Source: Desulfosporosinus sp049943955 (GTDB lineage: Bacteria > Bacillota > Desulfitobacteriia > Desulfitobacteriales > Desulfitobacteriaceae). From it: a stretch of 64,000 bases of DNA. Below, piece by piece: positions 44,221-51,451 of the stretch (position 1 is its first letter; every line of letters begins with the position of its first letter). Location: positions 87,962 through 151,961 of the forward strand of contig NZ_JBNFTW010000011.1 of the NCBI RefSeq assembly GCF_049943955.1, written 5' to 3'. A model generated the notes under the pieces. That model saw nothing but the letters and a program-made list of their open reading frames with translations, was not told where the DNA came from and searched no databases. The translations under genes were made by a program, and so were the position numbers.

Positions 44221-44565
44221 CTAATCTTCAAATTCATCCAAGGCTGCCATTAAGGTCGTTGAGGCATAAGCCATAGAAGGCGAACCGCCAAAAGCAATCG
44301 CTACTGAGGCTGCCTCCAGAATTTCATCCCGATTGGCCCCTTCATTCAAAGCATTTTTGGTATGAAGCGTAATGCAATATTCACAGCGCGAATAAAGAGC
44401 AATGGCTAAACCGATGAGCTCTTTGTATTTACGCTCTAATTCACCTTCGACATAAGCGGCTTGATCCATCTGGACAAATGCCGCATTGAGTTCCGGAACA
44501 ACGTCACCCACGGCCTCCATCCCCGAAAACATTTCACTTAATAACTCATTGGGATCCTTTGCCAT
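44221..44565 (-). CDS. Carboxymuconolactone decarboxylase / AhpD-like protein
   Basis: 114 residues from ATG 44565 behind AAGGAGGAATACGT. CMD-fold protein with the AhpD-type redox motif Cys61-x2-Cys64-x3-His68 (SRCEYCITLHTKNALNEG). AhpD proteins use such a motif and accept electrons from lipoylated E2. In this operon, next to E2 and lipoate genes, it could act as a lipoyl-linked peroxidase partner or disulfide relay (inference). Confidence 0.88.
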   Translation of the reverse strand: MAKDPNELLSEMFSGMEAVGDVVPELNAAFVQMDQAAYVEGELERKYKELIGLAIALYSRCEYCITLHTKNALNEGANRDEILEAASVAIAFGGSPSMAYASTTLMAALDEFED

Positions 44566-44689
44566 TACGTATTCCTCCTTGAAAATCAAATTGAACTTCA
44601 ATTTGAATATAACGTTAAAGATTAACTATTTTTAATTTAAAATTGTTTGATTTGAATATAGCTTCAATTTGAAAATCCTAAATCAATTA
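44566..44689 (-). other. AT-rich spacer with inverted repeats
   Basis: Short spacer after the E2 gene with overlapping palindromes, for example AAATTGAACTTCAATTT near 44590-44606 and similar repeats near 44645-44675. It may form hairpins that set the ratio of dehydrogenase to lipoate genes. Confidence 0.4.
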
Positions 44690-45889
44690 TCAGATAAACA
44701 TCTTTTGGGGATTTTCGATCAAGTCAATCAGAACAGCCAACCATTCTGCTGCCGGTGCACCATCAAGGATACGATGATCAAAGGATAACGATAATCCCAT
44801 CATGGGGCGAACAACAACCTCGCCGCCAACGGCAGCAGGTTTATCCACCGTTCTGCCCACTCCTAAAATTGCAGCCTCAGGGGGATTAATAATGGGGGTA
44901 AACCAGTCTACCGATTGATACCCACCCAAATTGGTAATGGTAAAAGTCGCCCCGTTCATTTCATCCACATTGAGTTTATTTCTGCGCCCTCGCTTGGCCA
45001 GATCTTTAATTTCTTCGTTCAGCTGGGTCAGCTTTTTCTCATTGGCCCTGCGCAGGACAGGTACAATCAAACCATCAGGAACAGCCACAGCCATCCCGAT
45101 ATTAATTTCCTGCAGAGTTTTAATGTTATCGCCATCCAAAGTTACATTGACAGCAGGATTAATTTCAATGGCCCGGGCTACGGCTTTCGTTAACAGTGCC
45201 GTAACCGAGATTTTATCCTTATCCTTAAGACCTTCATTAATTTGTTTCCGGAGTGCCAGAATCCCGGACATATCGACACTGACATGATGGGTTACTTTCG
45301 CATTTGAAGTCCAGCTGGTCAGCATGTTTTCCCCGATAGCTCGTCTCATGCCCTCATAAGGCATAACCTTGAGTGTAGGACGATCATCAGACGGAGTGCC
45401 TACCCCTTCAGCTAGGGCTTTTTCAATATCATCCCTGGTAATCCGGCCCTCAGGTCCTGTACCGCCTACAAGGGTATAATCGAGATCGTTCTCTTCGGCA
45501 AGCTTCCGGGCCGCAGGGGAAATTTTCACTTTTCCGCCGCCGGTTGCTGACGTTTTCACAATTCCGCCCGAAGCTGCTTTTACTTTTTCCTTAGAATCCG
45601 CTGACCCCGAGGCCACCGGACTTGCGGCTAAAATTGCCGAAATATCTTCGCCGGCTTCTCCGATAGCTCCCATTAATCCACCCACAGGAAGCTTGGTTCC
45701 TTTTGCCGCCACAATTTTAAGTAGAATTCCGTCCGCCGGGGACTCGATCTTATTGGTGATCTTATCGGTCATCACTTCGACTAAGGTTTCCCCTTTTTTC
45801 AGGCTGTCGCCCTCTTGTTTAAGCCACTTGCCCACAGTCCCGGTTTTCATGGCCAGGCCTAGTTTAGGCATCGTAATGGATGTTGCCAT
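44690..45889 (-). CDS. acoC: Dihydrolipoamide acyltransferase E2 (acetoin dehydrogenase type)
   Basis: 399 residues. N-terminal lipoyl domain with Lys43 in VEVMTDKITNKIES, a flexible Ala/Ser/Gly linker, the E1/E3-binding domain (ISPAARKLAEENDLDYTLVG, then GTGPEGRITRDDIEKAL) and the catalytic acyltransferase domain ending SFDHRILDGAPAAEWL with the HxxxDG His and Asp. One lipoyl domain and this length fit AcoC. It follows the acoX-like gene directly. No E3 gene occurs in the window. Confidence 0.93.
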   Translation of the reverse strand: MATSITMPKLGLAMKTGTVGKWLKQEGDSLKKGETLVEVMTDKITNKIESPADGILLKIVAAKGTKLPVGGLMGAIGEAGEDISAILAASPVASGSADSKEKVKAASGGIVKTSATGGGKVKISPAARKLAEENDLDYTLVGGTGPEGRITRDDIEKALAEGVGTPSDDRPTLKVMPYEGMRRAIGENMLTSWTSNAKVTHHVSVDMSGILALRKQINEGLKDKDKISVTALLTKAVARAIEINPAVNVTLDGDNIKTLQEINIGMAVAVPDGLIVPVLRRANEKKLTQLNEEIKDLAKRGRRNKLNVDEMNGATFTITNLGGYQSVDWFTPIINPPEAAILGVGRTVDKPAAVGGEVVVRPMMGLSLSFDHRILDGAPAAEWLAVLIDLIENPQKMFI

Positions 45890-46921
45890 CTAGTTTTCCT
45901 CCTTAAGCCAGTGTAATTTCTTCATGGCCTGTTCTCCCTGTGAATAACCTTTAGCCACCGCCTGACGTAATACCAGCCGGGGATCCGCCACTCGAGGGCC
46001 CTCAAAGGTAAGCTGAAAGGAAACTTCCTCCCCCTCGCCTACTTCGACTTCTCTTTCCCCGTCAAGGGCAATTACCAAGGGGCCCTTTTCACCGTTTATC
46101 TCCTCACCGATCTCCAAAATTTTATAAGCAGCCACTTGAATAGGTCTGATTAAACCAGGAGCAAGCGGTGCCATTAAACTTATGTTTCCAGGGCCAAGAT
46201 CGATGGCCATTCCTTTTGATTCAGTTATGCCGATAGGGTGCAAATTGCCAGCAATCGAGGATATCCCGATATTATCCGGTTCACCTCGGGTAACCACGAC
46301 TTTCCGAATACGCTCTTCATCCCAAATCGCTCTCGAGCCAATAAAGATATCTTTGAGCACAACCGCATCGATCAAAGCCATATCAACAGGCTTACCGTTT
46401 TTTAATACGATGATCTTCTTTGTCCGATGCACCGCCGGGGAATCAGCCAACCCACAGACCACTGCTCCCGCGGCTAACCCCGCTATGGTCCCTTCGACCA
46501 TTTGCGGGAAAACGTTATTCGTTCCTGTGGAAATAGGCAAGAGAGGGACATCTCCGCAGCTTTTCGCCACCATGCGGTTCGTTCCATCTCCGCCCAAGGT
46601 AATAATACAACCGATACCAGCCTGATTCATGGCGAGGGCAGCTTGAGCAGAATCAATTTGAGTTCCTGTCATTTCCATATCCGCTTCAACAATGTCCAGC
46701 GATAAGTGATGGTCTTTTGCTAAGCCTTCAACGGCCCGGGGAACAATTCCATAATAGTCGGGCATATAGACAACCCGATCTACGCCAGTGACAGCTAACG
46801 CCAGCAGGCAGCGCTTGACAATATTCACCTTTTCCAAGTTATCAAAACAAATGCCATAAGCGACCAAACGACGAATATCTTTTCCTGAAGCCGGATTTGC
46901 GATAATTCCGACAGAAGCCAT
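45890..46921 (-). CDS. acoX: AcoX-like ATP-NAD kinase family protein
   Basis: 343 residues. N-terminal NAD-kinase-like fold (MASVGIIANPASGKDIRRLV; IITLGGDGTNRMVAKSCGDV with the GGDGT motif), plus PISTGTNNVFPQMVEGT. AcoX proteins are regular members of acetoin dehydrogenase operons with undefined activity. Ends directly at the E2 start. A real NAD(H)-phosphorylating role is possible but unproven. Confidence 0.92.
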   Translation of the reverse strand: MASVGIIANPASGKDIRRLVAYGICFDNLEKVNIVKRCLLALAVTGVDRVVYMPDYYGIVPRAVEGLAKDHHLSLDIVEADMEMTGTQIDSAQAALAMNQAGIGCIITLGGDGTNRMVAKSCGDVPLLPISTGTNNVFPQMVEGTIAGLAAGAVVCGLADSPAVHRTKKIIVLKNGKPVDMALIDAVVLKDIFIGSRAIWDEERIRKVVVTRGEPDNIGISSIAGNLHPIGITESKGMAIDLGPGNISLMAPLAPGLIRPIQVAAYKILEIGEEINGEKGPLVIALDGEREVEVGEGEEVSFQLTFEGPRVADPRLVLRQAVAKGYSQGEQAMKKLHWLKEEN

Positions 46922-46944
46922 GCTGCACCTCCCTCTAAGAACGT

Positions 46945-47916
46945 CTAGAACATTTCCTCTACGGCCTTAATGATTTTTTCCTCACTGGGAAGATAAGCGG
47001 TTTCTAAAACAGGGCTAAAGGGAATCGGTGTATCCGGAGCTGTGACTCTCTTAATAGGAGCATCCAGATAGTCAAAGCCCTCATCGGCAACAATGGCTGC
47101 TATTTCACCTGCGAAGCCGCTGGTCTTTACTTCTTCATGGACAATCAGCAATTTACCGGTTTTCGATACCGATTTGAGTAGTTCATCCTTATCCAGCGGG
47201 ATAAGGGTGCGCGGGTCGATAACTTCAGCATTAATCCCTTTAGCAGCAAGCTGCTCAGCGGCAGCCAAGGCTTTTTGTATCATCCATGACCAAGCTACAA
47301 TGGTAATGTCAGAGCCTTCACGTTTAATATCTGCTTTGCCAAGGGGAACCACGTATTCACCTTCAGGAACATCTCCGGAAACACCAAGTAATTGTTTATG
47401 CTCGATGTAGACGACGGGATTATCATCGCGAATGGCTGCAGCCATTAAGCCTTTAGCATCTGCAGGCGTTGACGGCATAACAGTCTTTATCCCCGGAATA
47501 TGGGTAAACCATGATTCCATACACTGTGAGTGTTGGGCTGCTGCCCCCATCCCGGCTCCACAGGGCGTTCGAACCACCATCGGCACTTTTGCCTTCCCGC
47601 CAAACATATAGCGCATTTTAGCAGCCTGGTTAAAGAGTTCATCCATACAACAGCCCATGAAATCAACAAACATAATTTCGGCGATAGGTCTCAGCCCGGC
47701 GGCTGCAGCACCTACCGCATGACCGACAATGGCTGCCTCACTGATCGGTGTATTTAAAACCCTCTGGGGTCCGAATTCATCATATAAGGTACCGGTCACT
47801 CCAAAGCAACCGCCGAACTGAGCGACATCCTCACCTGCCAGATAAACATTTGGGTCTCTTAGCATCTCTACCCGCATTCCATCTCTAATAGCTTCCGCAT
47901 AGGTCATTTGTTTCAT
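46945..47916 (-). CDS. acoB: Acetoin/pyruvate dehydrogenase E1 beta subunit
   Basis: 323 residues from ATG 47916 behind GGAAGG; a GTG three codons earlier lies in the spacer. Transketolase-type beta subunit: MTYAEAIRDGMRVEMLRDPN, FGGCFGVTGTLYDEFGPQRV, ISEAAIVGHAVGAAAAGLRP and IVHEEVKTSGFAGEIAAIVA. Pairs with E1 alpha to decarboxylate or cleave the substrate on thiamine diphosphate. Acetoin is likely from AcoX/AcoR context; pyruvate or another 2-oxoacid remains possible. Confidence 0.93.
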   Translation of the reverse strand: MKQMTYAEAIRDGMRVEMLRDPNVYLAGEDVAQFGGCFGVTGTLYDEFGPQRVLNTPISEAAIVGHAVGAAAAGLRPIAEIMFVDFMGCCMDELFNQAAKMRYMFGGKAKVPMVVRTPCGAGMGAAAQHSQCMESWFTHIPGIKTVMPSTPADAKGLMAAAIRDDNPVVYIEHKQLLGVSGDVPEGEYVVPLGKADIKREGSDITIVAWSWMIQKALAAAEQLAAKGINAEVIDPRTLIPLDKDELLKSVSKTGKLLIVHEEVKTSGFAGEIAAIVADEGFDYLDAPIKRVTAPDTPIPFSPVLETAYLPSEEKIIKAVEEMF

Positions 47917-47935
47917 TTTTTTCACCCTTCCTTAC

Positions 47936-48898
47936 TTAATCTGCATAAACATCAGTAAAGAGTTCTTGTGGATCCGGCAGGGGACTCGATTCAGCGAATT
48001 TGACCGCTTCTTCAATTTCCGCCTCAGTGTCAGCCTTGATCTTGTCCAGATCAGCTTGCAGAGCATAATTAAGTTTAAGCAGATTCTTTTCCAATCTTGG
48101 GATAGGGTCTTTCTTCAGCCATTCTTCTTGGTCTTTGGGATCTTTATAGGCACCGGGATCACCTTCAAAATGCCCGCGATGCCGCCAGGTTTTGCACTCG
48201 ACTAACGTCGGACCGTCGCCTTTTCTGGCCCGTTCGATAGCAGCACCTGCCGCCTCATAGACAGCGATCACATCATTGCCATCGACAGAAACACCGGGGA
48301 TGCCATAACCGCTGGCCCGGTCGGAAATATCAGTAATGTTTTGGTGAGTCTTCTGAGAATTGGAAATAGCCCAGCCATTATTTTCACAAAGAAATACAAC
48401 GGGCAGTTTCCAGGTCGAAGCCAAATTCAAAGCTTCGTGAAAGGTCGCTCTGTCGGAAGCGCCATCTCCGAAAAAGGCCACAGCTACCGCACCGTTATTC
48501 TTATATTTACAGGCAAAGGCAGCACCGGTCGCTATTGGCATACCTGCGCCCACAATGCCATTGGCTCCGAGAATTCCTAAATCAACGTCGGCGATATGCA
48601 TAGAACCGCCTTTCCCTTTACAATAGCCCGTGGTTCTGCCAAATACTTCGGCCATCATCGATTTTAAGTCTCCGCCTTTAGCAATTAAATGACCGTGTCC
48701 CCGGTGCGTACTGGCGATAAAATCCTTGGTATCCAAGTTAGCACAAACACCGGTGGCGACTGCTTCCTCACCCAGATACAAGTGAACAAACCCGGGGATT
48801 TTTCCTGCCGCAAAGATTTCTACGATCTTTGACTCAAAGGCCCGAATGGTACACATTTTCTTGTACATGTCCAGTAATTGTTCTTTTTTGAGATCCAT
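47936..48898 (-). CDS. acoA: Acetoin/pyruvate dehydrogenase E1 alpha subunit
   Basis: 320 residues, close to AcoA length. Thiamine diphosphate motif GDGASDRATFHEALNLASTW, then KLPVVFLCENNGWAIS, preceded by GLGAN-type segments (DLGILGANGIVGAGMPIATG). RHRGHFEGDPGAYK is the conserved phosphorylation-loop region. Ribosome site GGAGGAAAC. With the beta subunit it forms the E1 component that feeds the E2 lipoyl domain. Confidence 0.94.
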   Translation of the reverse strand: MDLKKEQLLDMYKKMCTIRAFESKIVEIFAAGKIPGFVHLYLGEEAVATGVCANLDTKDFIASTHRGHGHLIAKGGDLKSMMAEVFGRTTGYCKGKGGSMHIADVDLGILGANGIVGAGMPIATGAAFACKYKNNGAVAVAFFGDGASDRATFHEALNLASTWKLPVVFLCENNGWAISNSQKTHQNITDISDRASGYGIPGVSVDGNDVIAVYEAAGAAIERARKGDGPTLVECKTWRHRGHFEGDPGAYKDPKDQEEWLKKDPIPRLEKNLLKLNYALQADLDKIKADTEAEIEEAVKFAESSPLPDPQELFTDVYAD

Positions 48899-48956
48899 TT
48901 AGGTTTCCTCCTTTATTGATTGGATTGTTTCTGAAAACCGTCATAGTTCCTATGTT

Positions 48957-49328
48957 TTAGCAATCAGTTTTCGTATTTACATATACCGTTAAGGCTGCTA
49001 CAGCCACCACGATGGTGTCCCCTTCTCCCAGTTCCGGCAAATCCAACCCCCGCACGGTTAAGCCTCCCAAAACGACTTCCAAGCGTGTTGAGCCAAAGGG
49101 AACCGCCTTTAAGACTTCTTCCTGATTCAGTTTTTCCGGGAATGGACAGGCTATCTTGACCTCAATCACCATGTCATTAGGACTTTGAATTCCAGTGATA
49201 TCAAATAATCCACATAAACAGCTGTGAGATACAGCATCCTTTACGGCCCTTTGAGCCGCCTTGGTTACATCTCCGCCGTGCAAATCTGAGCCGGTGCCGA
49301 TTTCAATGATAAAGCGCTGCAAACTCAC
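48957..49328 (-). CDS. Lin0512 family protein
   Basis: 123 residues: MSLQRFIIEIGTGSDLHGGD, then VTKAAQRAVKDAVSHSCLCG and VPFGSTRLEVVLGGLTVRGL. A small alpha/beta domain of the Lin0512 (Listeria-named) family, role unknown. First gene behind the sigma-54 promoter, 66 bases before its start, and 58 bases upstream of acoA. Its first place suggests a job tied to the dehydrogenase, perhaps assembly or regulation (inference). Confidence 0.85.
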   Translation of the reverse strand: MSLQRFIIEIGTGSDLHGGDVTKAAQRAVKDAVSHSCLCGLFDITGIQSPNDMVIEVKIACPFPEKLNQEEVLKAVPFGSTRLEVVLGGLTVRGLDLPELGEGDTIVVAVAALTVYVNTKTDC

Positions 49329-49393
49329 AAAATCACCCCTTCCAGTAAAAATATTGTTATTCGTTCTAGTTCCTTAGCTGATCTATTAACTTA

Positions 49394-49409
49394 GCAAAAG
49401 CTATGCCAA
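49394..49409 (-). promoter_or_regulatory. Sigma-54 (-24/-12) promoter of the aco-lip operon
   Basis: The minus strand reads TGGCAT-AGCTT-TTGCT, with GG and GC exactly 10 bases apart, almost the consensus TGGCAC-N5-TTGCA/T. Transcription would begin near 49383 and run into the Lin0512 gene at 49328. The GAFTGA-containing activator AcoR is encoded 2 kb away. Confidence 0.82.
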
Positions 49410-49617
49410 ATTCTGAAAGTACACATTATGAAATCACCTTAACTAAGCAGTAAACGTTTCCCTAAGCAAGGGATTATGCCGCTCTCCGATTAAGTTCAGA
49501 AAGAACAAACTATTAGATAAAAAAAATTCCACCCTGACAGGTGGTATCAACTTCCCCGATATGTGTGAGGGTCAATCTCATTATTTAAAATCATCCAACT
49601 CGATGATGTCATTTCAA
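49410..49617. other. Spacer between the sigma-54 promoter and the enhancer-like repeat
   Basis: About 200 AT-rich bases with no gene. Looping DNA between an upstream activator site and the sigma-54 promoter is the expected role. Confidence 0.4.
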
Positions 49618-49657
49618 TGTCACATTCTCATGTCATTGGTGTTACATGAATGTGACA
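49618..49657 (-). promoter_or_regulatory. Candidate AcoR upstream activating sequence
   Basis: Perfect 10-bp inverted repeat TGTCACATTC/GAATGTGACA (arms 49618-49627 and 49648-49657) with additional CATG pairs inside, about 210 bases upstream of the sigma-54 promoter, a normal enhancer distance. The activator is not proven. Confidence 0.6.
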
Positions 49658-49761
49658 CAAATAATACAAAATCTCTGACCACTAAGATAATTTGGTTCTC
49701 CGGAATAGAAATAAAAACCTGAGCTTATGGTGGTCTTCTCTGATTTACCAATAAAATAATA

Positions 49762-49790
49762 TTGACAACAGTTAATGAAAAGATTATTAT
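49762..49790 (+). promoter_or_regulatory. Promoter of the PadR-membrane cassette
   Basis: A perfect -35 TTGACA (49762-49767), 17-base spacer, and TATTAT (49785-49790), 47 bases before the PadR start. Confidence 0.8.
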
Positions 49791-49837
49791 TCAGTTAAAC
49801 TTAATAAGTAAAACGTAATAAAGACAGGGGAGTTATT

Positions 49838-50158
49838 ATGAGAAAAAATGAATTAGGACGTTTTTCGGATGCATCGTTTCTTATTCTTTCAAGTCTAGCA
49901 AATGGACCGAAACATGGATACGCTATGATGGAAGATATTAAGGCATTTAGTGGTACTCAACTGGAGCCAGGAACACTTTATGGTGCAATTTCACGATTAG
50001 AGAAACAGGAATGGATTGAAGCTTTGGTTACTGAGGAAAGGCGTCGACCTTATCGCATCACTGGTTCAGGTATAACAGCTCTTCGAGAGCAAGTCGCAAC
50101 ATTAGAACAAGTTGCAATGGTTGGAAAAAAACGTTTAGCTACGCTGGAGGGATTTTAA
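49838..50158 (+). CDS. PadR family transcriptional regulator
   Basis: 106-residue, single-domain winged-helix regulator (FLILSSLANGPKHGYAMMED, then LEPGTLYGAISRLEKQEWIE and RRPYRITGSGITALREQ). ACAGGGGAGTTATT is the ribosome site. The stop overlaps the next start by one base. Such short PadR proteins usually repress their own operon with a membrane or transporter gene. Confidence 0.92.
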   Translation: MRKNELGRFSDASFLILSSLANGPKHGYAMMEDIKAFSGTQLEPGTLYGAISRLEKQEWIEALVTEERRRPYRITGSGITALREQVATLEQVAMVGKKRLATLEGF

Positions 50159-51021
50159 TGCGTTGGTTATTGAAACTCTATCCTCGTACTTGGCGTGAAC
50201 GTTATGAAGATGAAATGGTGACATTGTTAGAAGAACACAAAGTAACACCTGCTACGGTATTTGACTTACTATTAGGGGCTTTTGATGCAAATTTAAATTA
50301 CAATGGTTTTACGGAGGGGCTTTCGTATATGCTAAATCGGGTTCGGTCAGGAATTGTAATGTTTTTTTGTTCTTTTATGTTATATGGTATCGGATGGAGT
50401 TTGCTTCAGCGACTTAATGACCCAATTCCTGATTTTCAATTGATAAATACAATTCATCCTGAGCTAGGGATAATTCATAGTGCAATTCTTATTGTAGGGT
50501 TTATTTCGTTTTTAGCTTTTTTAATAGGTGGTTTACCCATTTTCTTTATTTCGGTCAAACGAGCCTATAGGGAGAGAAAGCAAAACGTGTTAAGTCCATT
50601 TTGGGCAGCTCTTTCATGCCTGCTTTTATTCGCAATTTTAACGGTAATCCTTGTGACTTGGCATCCACAAGTTCACATTTATGCTATTTTGCTTGGATAC
50701 CTTTTCCTTGCGGCTCTCCTTTTAGTTGTCGGAACTGTTGCAGTTTCATTGGTTGTAGCAAGAACTGAGTTTAAGTTATCTGAACTTAAATTTGTATATA
50801 TCCCTGAAATCATTATTTTGTTTGGAATGGTGGTGTCAGTAGTACTATCAATGATTTTAATCGCCAGGATTACTGCTAACGCCCCTCAATTATTTGTTAC
50901 ACAAGACGTAAGTAGCACAATGTTCACTATAGGTATTATTTTAATGTCAATTGGTACAATTTTTGCCGTAATCGGGCTGAATCGTGGGACAATCGAACAA
51001 ATTGATCAATTTATTCACTGA
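50158..51021 (+). CDS. PadR-linked membrane protein with permease-prefix-like N-terminus
   Basis: 287 residues. The cytoplasmic start MRWLLKLYPRTWRERYEDEM, then VTLLEEHKVTPATVFDLLLG matches the LYPxxWRxRYxxE motif often seen beside PadR regulators. Then about six hydrophobic segments (MFFCSFMLYGIGWSLLQRL; IIILFGMVVSVVLSMILIAR). Function unknown; it may sense envelope state. Coupled to PadR by overlapping stop/start. Confidence 0.85.
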   Translation: MRWLLKLYPRTWRERYEDEMVTLLEEHKVTPATVFDLLLGAFDANLNYNGFTEGLSYMLNRVRSGIVMFFCSFMLYGIGWSLLQRLNDPIPDFQLINTIHPELGIIHSAILIVGFISFLAFLIGGLPIFFISVKRAYRERKQNVLSPFWAALSCLLLFAILTVILVTWHPQVHIYAILLGYLFLAALLLVVGTVAVSLVVARTEFKLSELKFVYIPEIIILFGMVVSVVLSMILIARITANAPQLFVTQDVSSTMFTIGIILMSIGTIFAVIGLNRGTIEQIDQFIH

Positions 51022-51031
51022 GGGAGATTAA

Positions 51032-51415
51032 ATGTTGAAATACACTTTGGCTAAACTGCCACCTAGGTACAGGTTTACAATGCTTCTTGCTTTAGCTACC
51101 GCGTTTATTTTTAGCCGTCTCGGTATTGCACAAGGAAAAGCTCTGCTGAATGCAGTACCCTGGGGTATCCTAGTCCTTCTTGTAACAGCCTGGCTTGGGA
51201 CAGGCAACCGCGATTCATTAAGATTAGGAGCTGTTTTTGGTTTTCTCGTATCCTATGCATATTTGTGGTTTGATAATAACAATATTCATTCTTTTACTCA
51301 GGTTCTAATTCTCATTCCGCTTATCATTTTGCCGTCGATGTTCGGGTTGTTATGCGGGATAGTATTGGGGTATTTCGGATGGGAAATAAAACAGATGTTT
51401 ATAACGAAGACTTAA
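51032..51415 (+). CDS. Small multispanning membrane protein
   Basis: 127 residues with four hydrophobic segments (FTMLLALATAFIFSRLGIAQ; AVPWGILVLLVTAWLG; IPLIILPSMFGLLCGIVLGY). GGGAGATTAA precedes the ATG, 10 bases after the previous stop, so it is the third gene of the PadR cassette. I do not recognise a named family. Confidence 0.8.
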   Translation: MLKYTLAKLPPRYRFTMLLALATAFIFSRLGIAQGKALLNAVPWGILVLLVTAWLGTGNRDSLRLGAVFGFLVSYAYLWFDNNNIHSFTQVLILIPLIILPSMFGLLCGIVLGYFGWEIKQMFITKT

Positions 51416-51451
51416 TAAGGGTGAGGTTGCTCACGAATGTTTCTTTAATGC

